The position numbers and the translations under genes were made by a program. The notes beneath the pieces are model-generated. The model was not told the DNA's origin. It ran no database searches and saw only the letters and a list, made by a program, of their open reading frames with translations. A DNA stretch of 64,000 bases from Mimachlamys varia (lineage: Eukaryota; Mollusca; Bivalvia; Pectinida; Pectinidae): the NCBI GenBank assembly GCA_947623455.1, contig OX392534.1:37701426-37765425 (forward strand). The letters run 5' to 3'. Shown here in pieces: positions 36,548 to 48,517 of this stretch; position 1 is the first letter of the stretch; every line of letters starts with the position of its first letter.

Positions 36548-38437
36548 CTCAGTCCACATCTACAACTGTGGGGTGGTCGTGTGGGGAAGTAGACCGGCTC
36601 AGTTCACATCTACAACTGTGGGGTGGTCGAGTGGGACAGTAGGCCGACTCCGTCCACATCTACTACAGTGGGGTGGTCGTGTGGGACAGTATAGGCCGAC
36701 TCCATCCACATCTACGATTGTGGGTGGTCATGTGGGGCAGTAGGCCGACTCCGTCAACATCTACAACTGTGGGGTGGTCGTGTGGGGCAGTAGGCCGACT
36801 CCGTCCACATCTACAACTGTGGGTGGCCGTGTTGGACAGTAGGCCGACTCCATCCACATCTACAACTGTGGGGTGGTCGTGTGGGGCGGTAGGCCGACTC
36901 CGTCCACATCTACAACTGTGGGGTGGTCGTGTGGGGCAGTAGGCCGACTCTGTCCACATCTACAACTGTGGGGTGGTCGTGTGGGGCGGTAGGCTGACTC
37001 TGTCCACATCTACAACTGTGGGGTGGTCATGTGGGGCAGTAGGCCGACTCCGTCCACATCTACAACTGTGGGGTGGTCGTGTGGGGCAGTAGGCCGACTC
37101 CATCCACATCTACGACTGTGGGGTGGTCGTGTGGGGCGGTAGGCTGACTCTGTCCACATCTACAACTGTGGGGTGGTCGTGTGGGGCAGTAGGCCGACTC
37201 TCTCCACATCTACAACTGTGGGGTGGTCGTGTGGGGCGGTAGGCTGACTCCATCCACATCTACGACTGTGGGGTGGTCGTGTGGGGCGGTAGGCCGACTC
37301 CGTCCACATCTACAACTGTGGGGTGGTCGTGTGGGGCAGTAGGCCGACTCTCTCCACATCTACAACTGTGGGGTGGTCGTGTGGGGCGGTAGGCTGACTC
37401 TGTCCACATCTACAACTGTGGGGTGGTCATGTGGGGCAGTAGGCCGACTCCGTCCACATCTACAACTGTGGGTGGTCGTGTGGGACATTAGGCCGACTCC
37501 GTCCACATCTACAACTGTGGGGTGGTGGCGTTGGGCAGTAGGCCGACTCCGTCCACAACTACGACTGTGGGGCGGTTGTGTGGGGCAGTAGGCCGACTCC
37601 GTCCACATCTACAACTGTGGGGTGGTCGTGTTGGGCGGTAGGCTGACTCTGTCCACAACTACGACTGTGGGGCGGTTGTGTGGGACAGTAGACCGACTCC
37701 GTCCACATTTACAATTCTGGGGTGGTCGTGTGGGGCAGTGGGCCGACTCCGTCCACAACTACGACTGTGGGTGGTCGTGTGGGGCATCAGGCCGACTCCG
37801 TCCACAACTACGACTGTGGGGCGGTTGTGTGGGGCAGTAGGCCGACTCGTCCACATCTACAACTGTGGGGTGGTCGTGTGGGGCGGTAGGCTGACTCTGT
37901 CCACATCTACAACTGTGGGGTGGTCGTGTGGGACATTAGGCCGACTCTGTCCACATCTACAACTGTAGGGTGGTGGCGTTGGGCAGTAGGCCGACTCCGT
38001 CCACAACTACGACTGTGGGGCGGTTGTGTGGGGCAGTAGGCCGACTCCGTCCACATCTACAACTGTGGGGTGGTCGTGTTGGGCGGTAGGCTGACTCTGT
38101 CCACAACTACGACTGTGGGGCGGTTGTGTGGGACAGTAGGCCGACTCCGTCCACATTAACAACTCTGGGGTGGTCGTGTGGGGCAGTGGGCCGACTCCGT
38201 CCACAACTACGACTGTGGGTGGTCGTGTGGGGCATCAGGCCGACTCCGTCCACAACTACGACTGTGGGGCGGTTGTGTGGGGCAGTAGGCCGACTCGTCC
38301 ACATCTACAACTGTGGGGTGGTCGTGTTGAGCGGTAGGCTGACTCCGTCAACATCTTCAACTGTGGGGTGGTCGTGTGGGGCAGTAGGCCGACTCCGTCC
38401 ACATCTACAACTATTGGGTAGTTGCGTGGGGCAGGAG
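36548..38437. repeat. Minisatellite array 9, 50-bp GC-rich unit, about 38 copies
   Basis: Units of 'ctacaactgtggggtggtcg' followed by 'tgtggggcagtaggccgact' and 'ccgtccacat'. Much richer in G+C and CpG than the surroundings. A nine-unit block of 448 bp beginning at 37521 ('ggtggtggcgttgggcag') is repeated from 37969 to about 38340, including rare variants ('cacaactacgactg', 'ggcatcaggccg'). Long open frames on both strands follow from the lack of stops and are not genes. Confidence 0.96.
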
Positions 38438-38771
38438 ATAGTGCACCTGCATTTCAGCAAGATGGCCAGAGGTTTTGATTTCTGGGGTCAGATGTAAAAA
38501 GGGTTTTGGTCCATTTTTGACCTGACCACCTGCCCTCCATCTTTCCAAATATTATTCTGGTTTCTTTAATCAGATAATTTGTAATTGAAACTATTTAAAA
38601 TAAAAATATCAGATTATTTGTTCAACTCTGTAAACTCATGGTATGACTTATTATATCAGACAGTGTATGGTACTGTATCAATTTATACATACCTGTGGTC
38701 AGAACAGCAGACATTCTTTTTCGTGAATATGCCATCCCATTGTAAAAACATTCCTTTAACTTTGTGGCAAT
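38438..38771. other. Unique spacer
   Basis: No gene or repeat recognised. Confidence 0.35.
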
Positions 38772-39262
38772 TTTAACGTATTTGACTGGGAATAAGTCCC
38801 CACCCCCTGAGAAAAATAATTGATCAAAAGTAGAGAGGGGGCTTATTCACGAATATACCCCTGTTCACAAAAGTCCGCCATCTTGGATGTTCTACTGTTT
38901 TGATCTAGGAACTCAGTCCACACTATACCAGTAATGCAATTCTAGTTGTTTGTTTTTTTATTAAAATAACAATTTACATTCAGAATGTTTAAAAACAGTC
39001 ACTTCAAGTTGATGCCATTGATGTTGCTGTTGTTTCTCCTAACATTTCTATTAGCAACTGGTCTAGATAATTCAAGCGTCATCTTGTATAAATTTTCAGA
39101 CACAAAATTAAAAAGAAAACAACATGCGTTTTATTGAGAGAAAGACAAAATTTAGGGGGGGGGGGCTTATTCCCAGGCTCCCACCCTGTTCCAAAAACTT
39201 TTTCCAAAGTGGGGAGTGGGCTTATTCATGAGAGGGGGCTTATTCCCGGTAAAATACGGTAA
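38772..39262. mobile_element. TIR element with 'gggaataagcccc' ends
   Basis: About 490 bp bounded by imperfect inverted ends: left 'gtatttgactgggaataag' and right (minus strand) 'gtattttaccgggaataag'. Both ends also contain inner copies of 'gggggcttattca', so each terminus is a duplicated motif. No ORF. Probably a non-autonomous DNA transposon; the exact edges and target duplication are unclear. Confidence 0.6.
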
Positions 39263-41799
39263 TCAAGTATGCCTCAGCTGATCTGTCATTTTAATGCAAG
39301 CATATTGTATTCTCTTGAAGTCCTTTTTAAACCACACAATATTTTGCCACAATTCCTCCATTAAGAGGTACAATAGTAGAAATATGGATGTACACTTTCA
39401 ATGTTAGTTAACAATTTATATAGATTTGGGATCCACGTGTCTATGGTGTATGGCTTTAAACATGTTTCAGTTTCAAAGTTAAACTTGATTTCAACTGATG
39501 TCAAAGGTCAAGTTATATTAACTTGACTACCCCTGAAATTTTATAATGAACTCTTGCAACCTTTAAATTGAGTCCAAATTTGTCTTCAATGGTGAATGAG
39601 GTCAAGGTCAAGCTATCAAGGATATCAAAGTAGTAACCAATCTCAAATATAAAAAGCAGTCATTTGTATTGTTTTCCTTTAATGGTGGCAACAATTTTAT
39701 TATCTGCAGAGACAATCCAGATTCACGTTATCTGGTATTGACTTCTCTGGTATTGGTGTTAACTTATTTATCCCTGAAGACATATTGAACTCTTCGAAAT
39801 TCAAAGGTTAGAATAGTTCATTATGAAACTACAGAGGTGATTGAGTTAAGGGTAATGCTATATAACATCTGGGTCAAAGGACATTTCTTTCAGTATAAAA
39901 AAAAAACAACCCAAAAAACCCTCTCACATTTATGTCATTTTTGTCAGTGTTGGAGATTAGTGTTACATAATTAGGAATCGATTGACCGTCAGATGGTCGG
40001 GATTTGTTTAATTTACCCTAAAACGTACGTGATATATACAGTAATGTTGTTGCGATGTCTGGCTGTTTTGTCAGTATCACCGATGTTACAGTCTGAGAGG
40101 GTCTAGCTTCGCTATTCCCCACTAATTGGCTGTGTGTTTTCGGTGGTGATATGATTGAGCGATCTCTCTGTCAACACGCATCCCATACATCAAAAAGGGT
40201 GGCGAAAATGTTCAAGATAAGCAAAAACTTGCTCACTTCAGCGGTGTTGTGGAACGCAAAAAAAAAAAAGATGTCTTGAGTGAGATATGGTTAAGTGAGA
40301 AGTCTTACTACAAGGCTTAGTGGTACAAGGACTGCTTTGTGTTTTGTTTTGGAAGATTGAAGCGGTTTGTGGCTTTAAATCATATCAGGATCTGTAAACG
40401 AGTTAAGCGTGTGTGATGTCATCAGCTAACAGAGAATTAGTGACCTCTACCCTTTGATTAAATGACCTCATCACAAAGTATTTGCAACAATGGCTTCTGG
40501 GAAGGGTGTTTGGTAACTCCTCAAAAGTTGACAAATAATGCCTTAATTTGGTGTCTTGTAAGACAATCTTATTCAAATGAAACTTTTAAATAACTCTTTA
40601 TAGTGACTTACAGTGAGCTTGTTGCCCTAATTTTCCTTTTTAAAAAAATCACAGAAACATACATTGTATTTATGAGTGTGTAGTAAATTAGGATCTATTA
40701 ATAGCAGATAAATTTACATTTAGTTTTTGCCAAAAAACCATTCTACAAGAAGACAAGTTGAATTTCAACATTTCCACTTCACACATTTTTTTCCCTTTTT
40801 TTTTTTACAAAATTAGGTTCGAAAGAATGATGGATTTTTTTTAATGAAAGTTGGAAGATTTGAAGACTGCAACTTTTCACGTTTAGTCTTTTTGGACTCA
40901 GGAGATTTCAGTGTTTGTTCCCCCGTTCGAAATAATGAGGTGATGTCTTGTTTAGTTGGCATGTGACGACTTGGTCCACACTGATAACAAATGATAGATG
41001 GTAGAAGGTTTCTCTGTATACCAATAACATGTCTGCAATAAAACTAGTGTTATTTTGAAACATGCTGTCGATTCCACATTGTGGTTTTGTTTGTCATGAA
41101 ATGAGATTTTGAACGTTATATATGGAACATGATTCCTGGATGCTGGTTTCGAAATCATGGATGAATGGTTATCTTGATTTTGTGCTTGGATCAAGGGTTA
41201 AGGAATGTACCGAGATTCATTGTAAGCTGACAAGGAACGCCTCTTGCAGCAGCCGAGTGTATCACAGAGATACATTTGTAAGCTTGGCAAGAACAAGCCA
41301 TATTGATCAGTGGTGAGTTTTCCTCAGCTAACTTGGCGAGATATGAAGATAGGTCTCCAGTCTGTACACAAAGAAACCTAGGTGTTGATTGGAGTTTTGT
41401 TTTACATTGGTGATTAGACTTCCATATATCATATTTTTCCCGTCATTTCCAAGGTCAATGTCCTATAGCTCCTAGGTCAAGTTGAAGGAAACAAATATTA
41501 TGTAAAGAAAAAAGTTGGTCAGGTCTGAATTGATGAATTGCTCTCATAAATTTTGTCTGTAATTATTTATAGCTATGTCACAACAAATACAATATGTTTG
41601 TTTATTGTGTTGGTGTCTTGCATGTACATCAAAAAGTGTGAAAAAATATTGTATATTCTTGTGGTATTTGTGTATTGCAATTCTATAAGGTCTTGTTTGA
41701 TGGCACGCTGCATTTGTTACACAAACTGAGAAAAGGGGTAAATGTTTGCTTTCCCAATTAAACTTTGATGGTTAGATACTTTGTTGAGATTTGGGCTTT
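39263..41799. other. Mostly unique stretch with decayed 'aaggtcaa' repeat
   Basis: 39480-39870 contains degenerate 'caaaggtcaagttatatta' and 'gaggtcaaggtcaagc' modules like those at 7046-7545. 40020-40200 is non-repetitive and relatively CpG-rich. No gene supported. Confidence 0.4.
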
Positions 41800-42033
41800 A
41801 TGATTTTGCTGAGTCTGGCTGGAGGGACTATCCTATCAACAGCCAGTATCATTTCAGGACGTGCCAGGTTTTGGAGGTGGAGGAAAGCTGGAGTACGTGG
41901 AAAAAACCACCGACCTACTGTCTGAGTACCTGACAACTGCCCCACGTGGGTTTCGAACTTGCGACCCAGAGGTGGATGGTTATAGTGGTAGAATGTCAGG
42001 ACACCTTATAACCACTCAGCCACAGGGACCCCT
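41800..42033 (-). mobile_element. tRNA-derived SINE, family B (copy 2)
   Basis: Minus strand: 'ccctgtggctgagtggttat' (A-box region), 'cgcaagttcgaaaccca' (intact B box), then 'ggggcagttgtcaggtactc', 'ctccagctttcctccacctc' and the 3' 'atactggctgttgatagg'. The most complete family-B copy here. Confidence 0.85.
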
Positions 42034-42102
42034 TAAAAAAATGTGCTAAAACAACAAATTAAAACTATATACTTTATATACCACTTTATCAAAACTTATA
42101 GG

Positions 42103-42397
42103 GTGTCTCAACACTTTTCACAAATTATAATCCGTGGTTATAGGGCCTTAACAACCAGCCAATATCGTTCTCAACTCCCTGGGGACCATACCACCTGTGC
42201 TGCCATTTCGGCGCTCACAGCTAGCATTCTCCTTTTTCTAGCACTGCCCAACCACGCACTCATTTACAGCTGAGTAGACCGGAAAAGCGGAGTAAAGTAT
42301 CTTGCTAAAGGATACAACACAAGTGGCATGGCCGCTACTTGAACTCGCAACTGTTCAATCAAGCCAGGAGTCCTACCACTAGACCACTGTTCCTGCA
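42103..42397 (-). mobile_element. tRNA-derived SINE, family C
   Basis: Minus strand: 'acagtggtctagtggtagg' (A-box region) and 'gttgcgagttcaagtagc' (B-box region), followed by a central part with 'cctttagcaagatacttta', 'cggtctactcagctgtaaat' and 'gagtgcgtggttgggcagtg'. That central part resembles, from memory, the deeply conserved central domain of metazoan SINEs (Nin-DC/Meta type); not verified. Lies beside, and in the same orientation as, the family-B copy. Confidence 0.65.
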
Positions 42398-44401
42398 ACA
42401 TATTTTAACATAATTTTGGTTAACTTTTTGATAATATTTCAAGGTCAACATTAAATCTTTAATGGTTCCTAAAAAACATAGAGTTAAAATAAATCATTCT
42501 TTGATACATGCAGTCAGTGAGCTTTTTAAGTCATCAGTATTACATTATATTCTGACTAATACCAGAATGGCAATATCTATTGTGACAAGGAATAGATCAA
42601 ATGTCAAAATAGGACTACAGAAACTCTCCGAATGAAAACCGGTGATCTCTCTGATACGTTAAAAATCTAATAATAAATCAATATAATTATTAATGTGATC
42701 TTGTATCGGACTGTGATTACAGCGAAACCCTGAGGCATACAAATAGCTAGGAATCAACATTAATCAAATGATTTATAATGTTTGTTTATGCAATATTTGC
42801 AATGGAACATTCCGACAATTTGTTTCAAATCATGCAATTTTGCTAGATTTGTTTTTATGGGACTATGTTATGATTTAGTGGTTACCTTGGGACATAAATA
42901 AACACTTTGTTGCAAGTTTATTGATACGTAATCCTCCACGTGAAGGTGAACATTTTAACGGACAGTATTGGTTGGAAAGCCATACTGCTCATTCTGTTTT
43001 CATACCTCTATACCAACTAAACAGAATCCTGGCTTCCCCAGGGCATTGTAACATCGTATCTGATACGGAAAGTATGATGTATGAATTCATAAACCATAGC
43101 CAGCATTTATGGGACGATTTAAGCTCTTGATTGACATGGATTCTACCAGACTTTAACCACACATCTATCCGTCTGATCGGTATGCTCACGCAAGTCTTAT
43201 ACACGTAAGATGTAAGTATCTCTTTTATTTTTGCCCTGGTGCAAGATGTTACAATAAGCTTGCCTATCCAGGATTTGCATTGATTCTTTTTCTATCCTCC
43301 GTATTATTTGACCGTTGACATTTCCACGTACGTCTTTACACCTGATACGGTCGTAGGGGGAAAACATTGCATTTGTTGGCCTTGAAGTTTGACGCCTCTA
43401 AAATGTATGTGGACATTTGCTTCTCCAACAAATAACAGTGTAAGGCACTTTATTGCTATTTCGTTCAAGATTTTGGCAAGTAAGTATCATCTCTTACAGT
43501 ATTTAAAAGTGTGCATAAAAATCCTGCTGTATTTTAAAAGTGTACATAAAAATCGCGTGTCATGAGATGATATTGAACTGATGGTAAGTGTAGGTACTGT
43601 AGTACCTCACATGCTGTTTTCATGGCCTGACATTGATAGGAAAGGCCATTTCTGTTTACGTATTTTTTCTTGCCTTGAAATGTATGTTCCATGTCTGTCG
43701 TCCCGGGGTAGACATATCCATGATCTGGGTGTGTTACTGCCTCACTGGGATTGCATGTTAGGTAAGTACAATGGATTCACAGATGATATGATTTAGATTT
43801 CTTGAAATTCGAAACTGTCTCGGGCTATAATCCCAGGGGGTTTCTAATGATACCGAAGGACGACAATATTTTCAGATAAACTTATATACAGTATATATAA
43901 TATTAGATTATTCCATTGGTTTTTTTTCTTTTCTTTTGATATTTATCTTTTATGTCATAAGAGTTTCCAAGAATCACCAACAACACGGTCATTTATGATT
44001 TTATTTCTCTCTGGAATCCCTATTCCTGTTTTTGATGTGAAAAATATTATCAAAACTAGAGAACTTTGTCTCAAGATGGCCATTCTTTTTATTGTATTGT
44101 AAAACAGAGTTGGCTTGATGTAACATTTGGCTTAGTTTAAAGTTCTCTACATGTATCTCCTTTCCATTTAGTTTTACAAACTAAAGACAAGGGAAACAAT
44201 TTCCAAGGGGGACAATTACTACAAACATTACATTTATAATGAGAAAACTTGTACACAAGTTGTACCTCTAATGTAGTTTGAAAAGGACACCACTTTTAAC
44301 ACATGTATGAAGGTTTTACTTTCTGCACAGATAATGTTCCTATTACTGGTATTGCATCATTTCTATTTTCTATACTGACTTGTTCCCTTGCAATACATAT
44401 A
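42398..44401. other. Unique non-coding stretch
   Basis: No gene called. Short open frames at 42921-43130 and 43581-43796 lack supporting features. A two-copy 27-bp repeat 'aaaagtgtgcataaaaatc' lies at 43505-43555. Confidence 0.4.
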
Positions 44402-45585
44402 TAGACAAGAAGACCACATCAGTTGTCATTGACAGAAGAATCAGTTGTCATAGACAAAGGAATCAGTTGTCAGACAAATGAATCAGTTGTCATAGACAAA
44501 GGGACCAGTTGTCATAGATAAAGGAACCAGTTGTCATCAGTAAAGGAATCAATTGTCATAGACAAAGGGATCAGTTGTCATAGACAAAGGAACCAGTTGT
44601 CATTGACAAAGAGACCAGTTGTCATCGACAAATGAATCAGTTGTCATAGACAAAGGGTCCAGTTGTCATAAACAAAGGGAACAGTTTTCATAAAAAAGGG
44701 AAGTTGTCATAGACAAAGGGACCAGTTGTCATAGACAAATGAATCAGTTGTCTTAGAAAAAGGGAACAGTTGTCATAGACAAAGGGACCAGTTGTCAAAG
44801 ACAAAGGAATCAGTTGTCTTAGACAAAGGAACATTTGTCATGAACAACAGGAACAGTTGTCATAGACAAAAGAATCAGTTGTCATAGACAAAGGGACCAG
44901 TTGTCATAAACAAAGGGAACAGTTGTCATAGACAAAGGGACCAGTTGTCATAGACAAAGGGAACAGTTGTCATGAACAAAGAGACCAGTTGTCATAGATG
45001 AAGGGACCAGTTGCCATAGACAAAGGAACCAGTTGTCATAGACAAAGGGACCACATGTCATAGACATAGACCACATGTCATAGACAAAGGGACCAGTTGT
45101 CATAGACAAAGGGACCAGTTGTCATAGATAAAGGGACCAGTTGTCAAAGACAAAGGAACCAGTTGTCATAGACAAGGGAACAGTTGTCATGAACAAAGAG
45201 ACCAGTTGTCATAGATGAAGGGACCATTTGTCATAGATGAAGAGACCAGTTGTTATAGATGAAAAGGACAAGTTGTCATAGACAAAGGAACCAGTTGTCA
45301 TAGAAATGGAACCAGTTGTCATAGACAAATGGGACAGTTGTCAAAGAAAAAAGCACCAATTGTCTTAGACAAAGGGACCAGTTGTCATAAACAAAGGGAC
45401 CAGTTGTCATATACAAAGGGACCAGTTGTCTTAGAAAAAGGCAACAGTTGTCATAGACAAAGGAACCAGTTGTCATGGATAAAGCACCAGTTGTCTTAGT
45501 CAAAGGGACCAGTTGCCATAGACAAAGTGACCAGTTGTCATAGACAAAGGAACCAGTTGTCTTAGACAAAGGGACTAGTCGGTCT
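44402..45585. repeat. Minisatellite array 10, 22-bp unit, about 52 copies
   Basis: Units 'agttgtcatagacaaaggga' plus 'cc'. Each unit contains the near-palindrome 'ttgtcatagacaa' (5-bp arms, 3-nt centre). Variants (ttagacaa, tagatgaag, tgaacaaag) are clustered. The minus-strand open frame at 45276-45599 is a by-product. Confidence 0.96.
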
Positions 45586-46461
45586 TGAAATAGGTACAAT
45601 GTTTTTTGTAAAAAAGTAAAACATTGCTATCACATATACTGATGAATCTTCAACTGAAGATATTTCATAAAAAAAATTGATAAATAATTTACTGAAGCTA
45701 TGGTACTGATGGAAATAAACCCTGTTTCTGATGCATAGCTACTGTACGTTTGTCATTTCCGTGATCAATTATACCACTTTTTGGTACCATCTTAGCACAA
45801 ACGTTTGTAAATCCCCAGTAAGTATCTTTACAGATCAAAGACGTTTATACAACCCCCCACCCCACAATCTGTTATCTATGTACTGTCCTAAATTACACCT
45901 ATAGACTCTCTGTCCCCAACCTTATGTTCTAGTTTACACTGCTAAGAGTACAGATTTACAATTAATAAGAATTAATGCCAGATAAATTCTCTGAATACTT
46001 CAAAGAACTGTTTGTGTTTTCATTGCAAATGGCCGACAACATAACACACTGAGGGTAAGATTTTATTATCAATTTGTACCTGTGTCCTTTGTACTTGATC
46101 ACAGAAAGATTTAATTAACTTCGCCTTAATAAGGAAGGATGCTGCCAGGTAAAGCTCGCCTCTTTATACATCAATTAATCTCTGTCCAAGAAAACGTGTC
46201 ACGTTTCAAAGCTCTGGTGTCTGTGACTGATCCGTCGACTGGATCATATCCATTAAGAGTTCTAAATGTTAAATAGATTTGTGGCCTTTCAAAGCCTAAT
46301 CATATCCTCTTCTTGTCTGTCACCTGTCTATTTATTATTATGTTGGTAAAGTCTTCTGGTGGAAGTTTGTACATATAGATTATATATATGAGGAACTCTT
46401 TTATGTAGTATCTTATATATGTGTATATATCTCCGTAAGTTGAATGGCTCAAGGTCACTGT
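45586..46461. other. Unique non-coding stretch
   Basis: No gene. Contains a C-rich run near 45855 and a TA-alternating tract near 46375-46430. Confidence 0.4.
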
Positions 46462-46466
46462 TAAAA

Positions 46467-46925
46467 GGACTCACACAACTAAATAATTTACTATATGTTA
46501 TTACTAAGCTTTCGAGCTAATAACTTTAATATTTGAAGTACAACACTTGTGAAAACTGCCTAAATTCACAGATACATACATGACAAAGGCTTCAAGTGGC
46601 ATTTAATGAGGAGTTTACTGGCATATTAGCTTGCTACAGGCGTCTGCTTCGGACAACCGGAAATTTGCATGTCAAACCAGTGAAATGGGACGGGAACACC
46701 CTCTGACTTTTGACCCCATATCAATCCGCCATCACATATCAAAATCTACCAAAAGTATATATTTTTGTAAAGTTAAATATCTACAGATTTCATTCAATGC
46801 AGAATAGGTCAACAATTACCTATTTTAATTACCCAGAATCACTGTACTTAGCCGAAATGAATTTTCAGTAGGGACTACAAACGTATGAAACACTTCGTGA
46901 TAGGCTGATTTAGTTGTGTGAGTCC
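46467..46925. mobile_element. 459-bp MITE with perfect 18-bp TIRs and 5-bp target duplication
   Basis: The ends 'ggactcacacaactaaat' (46467-46484) and its exact complement (46908-46925) form perfect 18-bp TIRs. The element is flanked by TAAAA on both sides (46462-46466 and 46926-46930). It contains no ORF longer than a few dozen codons, so it is non-autonomous. A 5-bp duplication is compatible with Transib-type elements, but no family can be assigned from the ends alone. Confidence 0.75.
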
Positions 46926-46930
46926 TAAAA

Positions 46931-47245
46931 GCAGATCTGACGAGGGATACATTTGTTATGAAAAAAATATGACTCTCATGAGAATAACAAGCTGTAACTG
47001 TGATCTTGAGTCATCAGTTGGATGGTTGATAATAGTACCTATAAGAGCATAATTATATTGAATAAATACATATATATACCACTGATAATGATGACAAAAG
47101 ATTTTTCTACCATTCTCCTTTAAAAGATAAGTCAATATCCAGTAAAAAAGCAATTAACTTCCTATTTGATGAATAATATAAAGCCGAGTCTGGAATTTGA
47201 ATATGTATATCTGATTAAGACGGCTTAATACAGGCCATTTGTACA
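46931..47245. other. Unique spacer
   Basis: AT-rich, no feature recognised. Confidence 0.35.
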
Positions 47246-48517
47246 GACAGGTATAGGTCAGTGGTTAGGGTGACATATATAGGTCAGTGGTTAGGACAGA
47301 TATAGGTCAGTGGTTAGGAGAGATATGGGTCAGTGGTTAGGGTGACAGATATTGGTCACTGGTTAGGACAGATATATGTCACTGGTTAGGGTGACAGATA
47401 TAGGTCACTGGTTAGGACAGATATGGGTCAGTGATTAGGGTGACATATATAGGTCACTAGTTAGGACAGATATAGGTCACTGGTTAGGACAGATATAGGT
47501 CAGTGGTTAGTGTGACAGATATAGGTCACAGGTTATGGTGACAGATATAGGTCACTGGTTAGAGTGACAGATATAGGTCACAGGCTATGGTGACAGATTT
47601 AGGTCACTGGTTAGAGTGACAGATATAGGTCACTGGTTAGGGTGACAGATGTAGGTCACTGGTTAGGACAGATATAGGTCAGTGGTTATGATGACAGATA
47701 TAGGTCACTGGTTAGGGAGACAGATATAGGTCACAGGTTAGGGTGACAGATATAGGTCACAGGTTATGGTGACAGATATAGGTCACAGGTTATGGTGACA
47801 TATAGGTCAGTGGTTAGTGTGACAGATATAGGTCACAGGTTAGGGTGACAGATATAGGTCACTGGTTAGGGTGACAGATATAGGTCACTGGTTAGGACAG
47901 ATATAGGTCACAGGTTAGGACATATATAGGTCACTGGTTAAGGTGACATATATAGGTCACTGGTTAGGGTGACAAATAAAGGTCACCGGTTAGGACAGAT
48001 ATAGGTCACAGGTTAGGATGACAGATATAGGCCACTGGTTAGGATGACAGATATAGGTCACTGGTTAGGGTGACAGATATAGGTCACTGGTTAGGACAGA
48101 TATAGGTCACTGGTTAGGTTGACAGATATATGTCACATATTAGGACAGATATAGGTCAGTGGTTAGGACAGATATAGATCACTGGTTAGTGTGACAGATA
48201 TAGGTCAGTGGTTAGTGTGACAGATATAGGTCACAGGTTAGGGTGACAGATATAGGTCACTGGTTAGGGTAACAGATATAGGTCACTGGTTAGGGTAACA
48301 GATATAGGTCACTGGTTAGGACAGATATAGGTCACAGATTAGGACATATATAGGTCACTGGTTAAGGTGACATATATAGGTCACTGGTTAAGGTGACAGA
48401 TATAGGTCACTGGTTAGAGTGACAGATATAGGTCACAGGTTAGGACAGATATAGGTCAGTGGTTAGGGTGACAGATATAGGTCAGTGGTTAGGGTGACAG
48501 ATATAGGTCACTGTCAC
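47246..48517. repeat. Minisatellite array 11, 26/23-bp units, about 50 copies
   Basis: Alternating 26-bp 'ggttagggtgacagatatag' plus 'gtcact' and 23-bp 'ggttaggacagatatag' plus 'gtcact' units. In the long unit GTCAC and GTGAC form a 5-bp inverted repeat around an 8-nt loop. Each unit contains one AGGTCA. 'ggttaggg' is present once per unit, so this is not a telomeric tract. Confidence 0.96.

Noticed and set aside
36663..38497. Overlapping sense and antisense ORFs rich in Arg, Pro, Ser and Thr
   Set aside because: Stop-poor 50-bp GC-rich repeat; codon pattern repeats every 150 bp and has no domain.
43581..43796. Possible exon with donor-like 'ttaggtaagt' at about 43758-43767
   Set aside because: Only the donor motif is convincing; no acceptor, domain or coding bias supports it.
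47246..48517. Interstitial telomere tract (GGTTAGGG)
   Set aside because: The hexamer occurs once per 26-bp unit and is never in tandem.
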